A stretch of 12,578 nt of DNA from CAZUPF01 sp964622035 (GTDB lineage Bacteria > Patescibacteriota > WWE3 > JAUXAW01 > JAYEID01): contig CAZUPF010000017.1 of assembly GCA_964622035.1 (NCBI GenBank), positions 1 to 12,578 on the forward strand. The letters are read 5' to 3'. Under the pieces are notes generated by a model. The model saw nothing but the letters and a program-made list of their open reading frames with translations. It was not told the DNA's origin and did no database searches. Shown here piece after piece: positions 7,201 to 12,578 of this stretch. How positions within the stretch are numbered: position 1 is the stretch's first letter; each line of letters begins with the position of its first letter. The position numbers and the translations under genes were made by a program.

Positions 7201-8610
7201 TCACTCCTCCGGCACCGCGTAAGACGTACACTGCTCAGACCCTTCGTAGTCAATACAAACCCGGCTCGCCGCTCCGTAGTACCCCGCTTGCGCAACCTCC
7301 AAAGGCGGGTCGGGCTCGTAGGTCGCCGACCAGGAAACTGCCGTCCCGCTGGGTACAACCCCACCCTCGCGGACTATCTCCGTCACTTGAAACACGCCAT
7401 CGCTGTTAGCGTCGAGGTAAACGCGAAAGTCAATCCGGGTAATGGGGTAGGGGCTACCGCTCTCGTCCTGCAACTGACTAGTGCCCACACAAGTAAAGTT
7501 TAAAACATCGCCCATGGCCGGGCTGGGAGGAAACACGGTTAGCTGGTCGCAGGTCAAATCATTTTCGGGATAGGCAGACACCGTCAGCGCCACAGAGCAG
7601 ATGGAGTCCTCGCCACCCGAGCTGCCCAGCTCGTTACTCGCCGTCACCCAAGCATTATGAGTAACCGGGGCCAGACTGGTATTCTGCGGAACTTCCCAGG
7701 CGGCAGTCCCGTCACCATGGCCAGAAACGGATCCACCACTAGAGCCCCATTCATAGCCCAAGTCGCCACCATCACCGGGATTGGCCACCGCCGACAGCGT
7801 GGTCGTACCACCAATGTAGGGAAGGGAGGTGGGAAGCGCAGTTAGGTTCTCACAAACAGGCGGCTGTGGAGTAGTATAGGCATAGGTGGAAGAGCAGATC
7901 GAGGCGGTACGCCAACCTTCCTCCCCGTACTGCGGATCNNNNNNNNNNNNNNNNNNNNNNNNNNNNNNNNNNNNNNNNNNNNNNNNNNNNNNNNNNNNNN
8001 NNNNNNNNNNNNNNNNNNNNNNNNNNNNNNNNNNNNNNTGGTTATTGTCTGGATCCCAAGTTACTGCCAAATTTTCACAAGTAGTGCAATCTATCCAGTC
8101 CCCCGACTCCGGCGGCGTGGCGCAGACCTTGGCGTCGCTCTTGCCACCGCCACTCACATCTGCCTGCATTGTCGTGCAAATTGGTAGGGGCTTGACCGCC
8201 CGCATGTCTAACCGCTCATCGGGGGATAAAGTTTCCTCGTGCTTTTGTCTACCTGCGGCGTAGAAGCGCCCGTAGCTATCGCTGCACGCCTCGTGCTCTC
8301 CCATGCAGTAAAAAACATGGCCCCAAAACGGACCACCGCAAGGCTCATCACCCTCATTCCTTATATTACAACCGGCGGGATTCCAGGTACCCTCCTCACC
8401 ACAATGATCAGAGTGGCTAGTTCTCAAATCACAGCCGCTGGCGGCGGCGTCTCGGGAAGTAGTAATGGGTTCTTCCGTATCGCGTAAACGCCACGCGAGG
8501 GAACCAGCAGAGATACCTAAAAGGAGGGTTAGGAGAACACTAAGAACAGGAACAACACGCTTCCTGCGAGGGGCTATGTCCGATACTGCGGGGACTGCTG
8601 AGTTTTTCAT
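7201..8610 (-). CDS. Exported Cys-rich protein with Ig-like domains (interrupted by assembly gap)
   Basis: The frame is open on both sides of a 100-N gap, nominally 469 residues. The N-terminus is basic (RRKR at 15-18) with one membrane segment (about 19-40), a signal peptide or type II anchor. Residues 60-110 are Cys-rich (C60, C70, C81, C91, C102, C109), suggesting disulfides outside the cell. Segments beginning CENL (178), CENL (253) and CDQL (354) mark repeated domains of about 100 residues; the second, with GYEWGSSGG and AAWEVPQ, looks like an Ig/PKD-type fold. Near the end DANSDGVFQVTE (nominally 400-411) is a full 12-residue EF-hand-type calcium loop. Numbers after the gap are nominal, and because gap length is unknown the two halves could be out of frame or belong to two genes. 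Same style, Cys content and CxxL repeats favour one gene. No family is recognised. It lies 56 nt after secA. Confidence 0.7.
   Translation of the reverse strand: MKNSAVPAVSDIAPRRKRVVPVLSVLLTLLLGISAGSLAWRLRDTEEPITTSRDAAASGCDLRTSHSDHCGEEGTWNPAGCNIRNEGDEPCGGPFWGHVFYCMGEHEACSDSYGRFYAAGRQKHEETLSPDERLDMRAVKPLPICTTMQADVSGGGKSDAKVCATPPESGDWIDCTTCENLAVTWDPDNNXXXXXXXXXXXXXXXXXXXXXXXXXXXXXXXXXXDPQYGEEGWRTASICSSTYAYTTPQPPVCENLTALPTSLPYIGGTTTLSAVANPGDGGDLGYEWGSSGGSVSGHGDGTAAWEVPQNTSLAPVTHNAWVTASNELGSSGGEDSICSVALTVSAYPENDLTCDQLTVFPPSPAMGDVLNFTCVGTSQLQDESGSPYPITRIDFRVYLDANSDGVFQVTEIVREGGVVPSGTAVSWSATYEPDPPLEVAQAGYYGAASRVCIDYEGSEQCTSYAVPEE
7378..7413 (-). other. EF-hand-type calcium-binding loop (coding)
   Basis: Encodes DANSDGVFQVTE, with Asp1, Asn3, Asp5, Gly6 and Glu12, the canonical EF-hand loop ligands. 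There is no clear flanking helix pair; the preceding IDFRVYL looks like a strand, so it is more like the isolated DxDxDG loops found in extracellular beta-rich proteins. Confidence 0.6.
7939..8038. other. Assembly gap of exactly 100 N
   Basis: Exactly 100 undetermined bases, the conventional placeholder for a scaffold gap of unknown length. It falls inside the first CxxL repeat domain of the exported Cys-rich protein, so repeat content may have broken the assembly. Confidence 0.97.
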
Positions 8611-8627
8611 AGGCAGGTAACTATTTC

Positions 8628-8636
8628 AACCTAGCA
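8628..8636 (-). promoter_or_regulatory. Possible weak extended -10 promoter of the Cys-rich exported gene
   Basis: TGCTAGGTT on the minus strand, 17 nt before the ATG at 8610, with TTGCTT 17 bp upstream as a possible -35. The hexamer TAGGTT matches TATAAT at only three positions. It resembles TGCTAGATT before the EnvC-like gene. No Shine-Dalgarno is seen before the ATG. Confidence 0.25.
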
Positions 8637-8666
8637 CAAGAAACAAACCAAAGCAACAATAACCAA

Positions 8667-11165
8667 CTATCTACCACAACAGCGCTTATACTTCTTCCCA
8701 CTACCGCACGGGCAGGGATCGTTGCGCCCCACTTTCCGCCCCCGAGTGATGGGCTCGGCGACCTGTTGGGCCTCGTCCGCCACTCCCAACTCGGGACTTT
8801 CATGGCGCAGCACCAAGCGTCGGGGCACACTCTCCCGAGGCAGCTCGCCAGGCCCCCGCACTTCAATTCGCAACAAACGCTCAGCAGTCCCCCCATAGAT
8901 TTCCGCCACCAAACGCTCAAACAACTCGTAGGCCTCCTTTTTATACTCTATTAACGGATCCCGCTGGGCGTGTCCCCGAAGACCAATCCCCTCCCGAAGA
9001 TCCGTTAAGGTGTCGATATGTTCCATCCACAGCACATCAACAACCCCCAGAGAGACATCGCGCACAACTCGCGGCCACACCTCACCCAACTCCCCCTGAC
9101 GCTTATGCCACACCCCCGCAATCTCGGGTTCATAGGAAACAAGCTTCTCCAATAAGAAAGCTAGCTCCTCGGCCCCCTCTAATATTTGCCTTCGCAAACC
9201 GTAGATAATTTCCCTCTGAGCGTTGGCCACATCGTCATACTCAACTAAACGCTTGCGGATATCAAAATTGAAACCCTCTACCCTCTTCTGAGCCTGGGCG
9301 ATTGACCGCGAAACCATGGTGTGTTCCAAAGGAGTATCTTCCTCCATCCCGAAGCGATCCATCAAAGCCCGCACCTGATCTCCCCCAAAAACCCGCATCA
9401 AGTCGTCTTCCAGGGAAACGAAAAAGTGGCTCGAGCCCAAATCGCCCTGACGGCCCGCGCGCCCCCGAAGCTGGTTATCAATTCGCCGCGACTCGTGTCT
9501 TTCGGTCCCAGTCACATGCAGACCCCCAAGTTCGAGGATCTTCTGGCGCTCTGCCTCACGACCTTCCACCCCTCCCGTAGCCGCGGAGACATCGCCCCCA
9601 AGCTTAATGTCCACTCCCCGCCCGGCCATGTTTGTAGCCACAGTCACCGCACCAACTCGACCAGCCTGGGAAATAATCTCCGCCTCCCGCTGGTGGTTTT
9701 TGGCGTTCAAAACCTCGTGAGGAACTTTTTTGCGAGCAAGAAGCGAGTGTAAAAGCTCGTTCTTCTCAACCGAGGTGGTGCCCACTAGAACCGGCTGCCC
9801 ACGCTGGTGGCATTCTTCAATCTGCCGAGCAACAGCTCGCCACTTGGCCGATTCCGTCTTGTACACAACATCTGACCTATCCTGACGAACAACCGGCCGG
9901 TTAGTGGGAATGGCCACCGACTCCAGACCGTAAATCTTGGCAAACTCCTCGGCCTCGGTCATGATCGTCCCGCTCATTCCGGCCAACTTTTCATACATCC
10001 GAAAGTAATTCTGTAGCGAAATTGTCGCTAAAGTCTGCGACTCCTGCCGAATCGCAACACCCTCCTTAGCCTCAATTGCCTGGTGCAAACCCTCAGAGTA
10101 ACGCCGCCCTGGCATCAATCTCCCCGTAAACTCATCAACAATAACTACCTGCCCCTCTTGAACAATATAGTCCACATCCCGTTGAAAAATAGTCTGCGCC
10201 TTGAGGGACTGTTCAAGGTGGCGAACCGTCTCGAAGTCCTTCTCATAAAGATTCTCCACCCCCAGCCTCTTTTCAACCTTCCTCAAGCCCAGCTCCGTCA
10301 GGCTAGCCGCCTTAGCCTTTTCGTCAACCTCGAAATCGGTCTTGGCCACCAGCGTTTTGGCCAACTGGGCGAAGTCATAATACTTCTCGGTAGCCTCTTC
10401 GCGCGGAGAAGAGATAATCAACGGGGTCCGGGCCTCGTCAATTAAGATAAAATCGACCTCGTCCACAACGGCAAAGTGGTGCGCTCCCCAGTCCCCAGCC
10501 GGGTTGGTCTGTACCACCTGGGAAAGCTCCCGCACCATGTTGTCACGCAAGTAGTCAAAGCCAAACTCGTTATTGGTCCCGTAGGTGATATCTGCCCGGT
10601 AGGCCTCCACCCGCGCGACCGGACGCAGATGGGCCAGGCGGGGGTCGTGTTGACTTTCATCAGTGTAGGAGGGGTCAAGAAGGAGAGCAGATTCATGGGC
10701 AATACACCCCACCCGAAGGCCCAGAAAAGCGAGGGCTTGACCGTACCACCCAGTATCACGACGGGCCAAGTAATCGTTAACCGTTACCGAGTGGCACCCC
10801 TTCCCCCCCAACGCATTGAGATACAAAGCCAGCGCCGCCCCCAGCGTCTTCCCTTCCCCCGTCCGCTGCTCTGCGGCCTTACCCTGATGCAGAGCGATCG
10901 CCGCTAGCAGCTGCACATCGTAGGCCCGCTCACCAATAGTGCGGCGAATAGCCTCCCGCACCACCGCAAAAGCCTCCGGCAATAGCTCATCCAAGGATTC
11001 GCCACCAGCTAACCGACTGCGAAATTCCTCAGTTTTGGCCCGCAGGGCTTCATCGGCTAAGGCCCGAACCTCCTCCTCCAACCCATTAATCTGGGCCACT
11101 AGTGGCTCCATCTCTGCCAGCTGTTTCTTATTGGTATCGAAAAAATTTCCTAGAAAACCAAGCAT
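8667..11165 (-). CDS. secA: Preprotein translocase ATPase SecA
   Basis: SecA is the cytoplasmic motor that pushes unfolded preproteins through SecYEG. The 832-residue protein is complete: N-terminal helix (MLGFLGNFFD), Walker A TGEGKT (102-107, preceded by AEQR where AEM(R/K) is usual), TVNDYLARRD (128-137), TYGTNNEFGFDYLRDNM (194-210), Walker B region DEVDFILIDEARTPLI (235-250, with Phe at the usual Ser of DEVDSILIDEA), the second-motor motifs VGTTSVEK and ATNMAGRGVDI, the scaffold/wing motif IGLRGHAQRDPL and a C-terminal zinc-binding SEC-C tail CPCGSGKKYKRCC (C818, C820, C829, C830), which in other bacteria binds SecB or ribosomes. The start ATG is supported by the family N-terminus. It lacks a Shine-Dalgarno and has an extended -10 11 nt upstream. 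It is divergent from the nuclease gene. The downstream genes encode probable SecA clients. Confidence 0.97.
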   Translation of the reverse strand: MLGFLGNFFDTNKKQLAEMEPLVAQINGLEEEVRALADEALRAKTEEFRSRLAGGESLDELLPEAFAVVREAIRRTIGERAYDVQLLAAIALHQGKAAEQRTGEGKTLGAALALYLNALGGKGCHSVTVNDYLARRDTGWYGQALAFLGLRVGCIAHESALLLDPSYTDESQHDPRLAHLRPVARVEAYRADITYGTNNEFGFDYLRDNMVRELSQVVQTNPAGDWGAHHFAVVDEVDFILIDEARTPLIISSPREEATEKYYDFAQLAKTLVAKTDFEVDEKAKAASLTELGLRKVEKRLGVENLYEKDFETVRHLEQSLKAQTIFQRDVDYIVQEGQVVIVDEFTGRLMPGRRYSEGLHQAIEAKEGVAIRQESQTLATISLQNYFRMYEKLAGMSGTIMTEAEEFAKIYGLESVAIPTNRPVVRQDRSDVVYKTESAKWRAVARQIEECHQRGQPVLVGTTSVEKNELLHSLLARKKVPHEVLNAKNHQREAEIISQAGRVGAVTVATNMAGRGVDIKLGGDVSAATGGVEGREAERQKILELGGLHVTGTERHESRRIDNQLRGRAGRQGDLGSSHFFVSLEDDLMRVFGGDQVRALMDRFGMEEDTPLEHTMVSRSIAQAQKRVEGFNFDIRKRLVEYDDVANAQREIIYGLRRQILEGAEELAFLLEKLVSYEPEIAGVWHKRQGELGEVWPRVVRDVSLGVVDVLWMEHIDTLTDLREGIGLRGHAQRDPLIEYKKEAYELFERLVAEIYGGTAERLLRIEVRGPGELPRESVPRRLVLRHESPELGVADEAQQVAEPITRGRKVGRNDPCPCGSGKKYKRCCGR

Positions 11166-11176
11166 CGCTAAGGCTT

Positions 11177-11189
11177 ATTCTACCACAAC
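11177..11189 (-). promoter_or_regulatory. Putative extended -10 promoter of secA (13-mer shared with prfB)
   Basis: GTTGTGGTAGAAT on the minus strand, identical to the element before prfB, containing TG-G-TAGAAT. The hexamer ends 11 nt before the ATG at 11165, so the leader would be about 4-5 nt. No -35 was recognised at 17-18 bp. Confidence 0.55.
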
Positions 11190-11222
11190 GCATAAATACC
11201 CCTAGCAGCCTATAAGAATATA

Positions 11223-11231
11223 TGATAAAAT
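11223..11231 (+). promoter_or_regulatory. Putative extended -10 promoter of the nuclease gene
   Basis: TGATAAAAT on the plus strand fits the extended -10 consensus (TGn then TAAAAT). It would give a leader of about 65 nt, unlike the very short leaders predicted for the minus-strand genes. No convincing -35 is seen. It lies in the 137-bp divergent gap with secA; TTTAATAT-like sequence at about 11264-11272 is an alternative. Confidence 0.4.
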
Positions 11232-11273
11232 AGGAACTCGGAAGAGACAAAAGTACTTCATAGTTTTAATATT

Positions 11274-11286
11274 CGGCTAAGAGCCG
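11274..11286 (+). promoter_or_regulatory. Small hairpin immediately upstream of the nuclease Shine-Dalgarno
   Basis: CGGCT-AAG-AGCCG forms a perfect 5-bp stem with a 3-nt loop, extendable by a wobble and an A-U pair. It ends 2 nt before the Shine-Dalgarno, so it could affect ribosome access. No T tract follows, so it is not a terminator. Confidence 0.35.
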
Positions 11287-11288
11287 GA

Positions 11289-11295
11289 AAGGAGG
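11289..11295 (+). promoter_or_regulatory. Strong Shine-Dalgarno of the nuclease gene
   Basis: AAGGAGG, 7 nt before the ATG at 11303: near-perfect anti-SD complementarity and optimal spacing. It fixes the start codon and shows that the host ribosome uses SD pairing, which makes its absence before several minus-strand genes meaningful. Confidence 0.85.
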
Positions 11296-11302
11296 AGGGA
11301 GT

Positions 11303-12523
11303 ATGGCCGGAGGAGCAGTGCAGCTGACGCTGGAAGGTGCCCTTAAGTCTAAACGGGCACAAAAGAAGCGGAAGCGCAGCAAGTTTGCGGCTGGCCTTTG
11401 CGCTGTCTGCGCCCGATTCCATCGGGAGTGTGTAAAACAGTACGTAACTATGGCCGACGGAAAACGGTCTCGGAAGAAGCGGCCGGTGTGCCCCAACTGC
11501 CAAAGCGACCCCCGAAGGAGGGTGGTGGGAAAGAACTTAGCATCTATCTCCCCAACCGCGCTAGCCACATTCGGCGAGTCCTGCCCAGAGAAGGCACTGC
11601 GCCAAGGCGGACCCCGCAAGTTTCGGAACCAAACACCGACCAGTTTTGATAACTTTGTCGGACTCATGGTTCATCGGGGGCTCAGCCTCTGGACCACAAC
11701 TGCCTACCGCTCTTTCGAAAACCTTCTCGGAGGTTACGGGTTGGGCGGATTCTGGGGAACGGCGCTTAACCGTCCAAAACAAGCAGGATTACCCAGGGGG
11801 TTAACGCACGATGCGAAAGCGGAAGCCGAACCGGCCTTCGACCGGGCCGTGAGGATCATCCGTTACGCAGTTAGGAGCCAGCTCGTCAAAAACACCAAGA
11901 CGGGGTGGCTTTTGGATCCTAGCATCATTTTCGCCCAAACAGAGGTTCCCTTTCGAGTCACCCTCGAAACACTGCTCGAGCATAACGGCCGAGGAAAACC
12001 ACCTCTAAACTGCGTTCTGCGAGGCCAAGTGGATTTCATTAGAGTCCATCAATCGCCGAAGGGACTACGGGTCGTCATCACCGACTACAAGTCGTTCCTC
12101 CCGGCAGAAGAGGAGCTCGAAAACTACCGCCGAAGCCTGCAGCTAAGAGTCTACGGACTTTGGGCCGCGTGGGCCTTCGAGGTACCGCTGGAGAATATCA
12201 CTCTGCAACTGATATTCATCGAGGAACAGGCTCACCGCATTGCCGAGGTCAGCTTTAGCGAGGACGACCCTCGGGAAACCCTCCAAATGATTTATGACCT
12301 CCTCGTAGCCTACACCAGAATTGCCGATGCCTCGTCAACGGACCTCGCCAAGCGCACACGACAACTCTTCCCACCGAGGGAGGGGCCACACTGCACCTAC
12401 TGCCCCTACCAATCGGGGCTGTGCTCTTTAAGGAAGCCGCCGCCGCCTTGTGGTGAGTGCCAGGCAGAGATGGTATGGATACAAGAACAATGGCAATGCC
12501 CCTTCTGCATGTACAAGGATTGA
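11303..12523 (+). CDS. RecB/Cas4-like PD-(D/E)XK nuclease with probable Fe-S cluster and N- and C-terminal zinc ribbons
   Basis: The 406-residue protein begins with a very basic stretch (KSKRAQKKRKRSK, 15-27) and a Cys4 zinc-ribbon-like module (C33, C36, C63, C66). The nuclease core follows: SPTALATFGESCP (83-95), GLMVH with His124, a probable Glu214, GQVDF with Asp244, DYK (Asp261, Lys263) and QLRVY (Gln280, Tyr284, the QxxxY motif of RecB-type nucleases). C94 with C364, C367 and C374 gives the one-plus-three Cys pattern of the 4Fe-4S cluster in AddB- and Cas4-type nucleases. A second zinc ribbon closes the protein (C383, C386, C399, C402). The catalytic set looks intact, so it is probably an active DNA nuclease for repair, recombination or defence; the exact role is unknown. 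No cas genes or helicase are in the window. It is the only plus-strand gene, with its own SD and terminator. Confidence 0.85.
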   Translation: MAGGAVQLTLEGALKSKRAQKKRKRSKFAAGLCAVCARFHRECVKQYVTMADGKRSRKKRPVCPNCQSDPRRRVVGKNLASISPTALATFGESCPEKALRQGGPRKFRNQTPTSFDNFVGLMVHRGLSLWTTTAYRSFENLLGGYGLGGFWGTALNRPKQAGLPRGLTHDAKAEAEPAFDRAVRIIRYAVRSQLVKNTKTGWLLDPSIIFAQTEVPFRVTLETLLEHNGRGKPPLNCVLRGQVDFIRVHQSPKGLRVVITDYKSFLPAEEELENYRRSLQLRVYGLWAAWAFEVPLENITLQLIFIEEQAHRIAEVSFSEDDPRETLQMIYDLLVAYTRIADASSTDLAKRTRQLFPPREGPHCTYCPYQSGLCSLRKPPPPCGECQAEMVWIQEQWQCPFCMYKD

Positions 12524-12533
12524 CGGATAGAAG

Positions 12534-12571
12534 AAGCCCAAGGTTCGCAAGAACCCTGGGCTTTCCTTTTT
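12534..12571 (+). terminator. Intrinsic terminator of the nuclease gene
   Basis: AGCCCAAGGTTC pairs with GAACCCTGGGCT (12 positions, one A-C mismatch) around a GCAA tetraloop of the stable GNRA class, followed by TTCCTTTTT. It begins 11 nt after the TGA stop. The strong stem and T tract on the plus strand make it a good rho-independent terminator. Confidence 0.88.
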
Positions 12572-12578
12572 GGAGGGG

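Noticed and set aside
8671..8680. Third copy of GTTGTGGTAG on the minus strand, at the 3' end of secA
   Set aside because: These bases encode the conserved Cys-Cys-Gly tail of SecA and the following hexamer (TAGATA) is a poor -10. Coding constraint explains it, so it was not called a promoter.
8621..8920. Minus-strand frame of 99 codons ending after the secA stop
   Set aside because: It overlaps the secA 3' end in another frame, where secA encodes its conserved wing region and SEC-C zinc tail. No credible start or domain.
9302..9752. Two overlapping plus-strand frames of 92 and 143 codons
   Set aside because: Both are antisense to conserved SecA motor motifs; Pro/Ser/Arg-rich composition is typical of shadow frames in G+C-rich coding DNA.
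1..12578. CRISPR arrays, tRNA/rRNA genes, insertion sequences, phage attachment sites
   Set aside because: None seen: no regularly spaced direct repeats, no cloverleaf-like sequence, no transposase or integrase frame and no terminal inverted repeats, as far as reading by eye allows.

Overview
The window looks like chromosomal DNA of a bacterium, most likely a member of the Candidate Phyla Radiation (Patescibacteria). This is an inference. It rests on the style of the exported proteins (a DUF11-like repeat protein with a poly-Glu/Pro stalk and a Cys-rich Ig-like protein), a membrane-anchored small protein next to ftsE of a kind I associate with these genomes, and compact gene packing. Base composition is roughly half G+C by eye. 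TGA is a normal stop (ftsE, the 141-aa gene and both exported proteins end in TGA) and a UGA-reading release factor 2 is present, so the recoded UGA=Gly lineages (code 25) are unlikely.

Layout. Nine genes lie head to tail on the minus strand. Reading from right to left they are: secA (8667-11165); a Cys-rich exported protein (7201-8610) crossed by a 100-N assembly gap; an exported two-repeat protein with a poly-Glu tract (5969-7180); a glycogen-synthase/GalT-like fusion (3572-5917); prfB (2487-3521); a 141-aa membrane-anchored protein (2047-2472); ftsE (1379-2050); ftsX (513-1382); and the N-terminal part of an EnvC-like coiled-coil protein that runs off the left edge (1-451). The secA/prfB/ftsE/ftsX/murein-hydrolase-activator order echoes a neighbourhood known from Gram-positive bacteria, with the exported pair and the sugar-enzyme fusion placed between secA and prfB. 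The only plus-strand gene (11303-12523) encodes a RecB/Cas4-like PD-(D/E)XK nuclease flanked by two zinc ribbons. It has its own promoter, a strong Shine-Dalgarno and an intrinsic terminator.

How the genes fit together. SecA drives export, and its two nearest downstream neighbours are Sec-type exported or anchored proteins with calcium-loop motifs. FtsE-FtsX is the ABC-type complex that gates peptidoglycan hydrolases through EnvC-like coiled-coil activators, which matches the gene downstream. The 141-aa gene, ftsE and ftsX overlap by 4 nt at each junction (TTGA, ATGA), so they are probably translationally coupled. No convincing terminator was seen inside the minus-strand block.

Most notable points: the GT5-GalT fusion; the dual-zinc-ribbon Fe-S nuclease; a recurring extended -10 promoter (TGnTAnAnT-like, with an identical 13-mer before prfB and secA) only 8-11 nt before start codons that mostly lack a Shine-Dalgarno, suggesting leaderless or near-leaderless mRNAs; and a prfB without the programmed frameshift whose Leu-Asp junction is intact.
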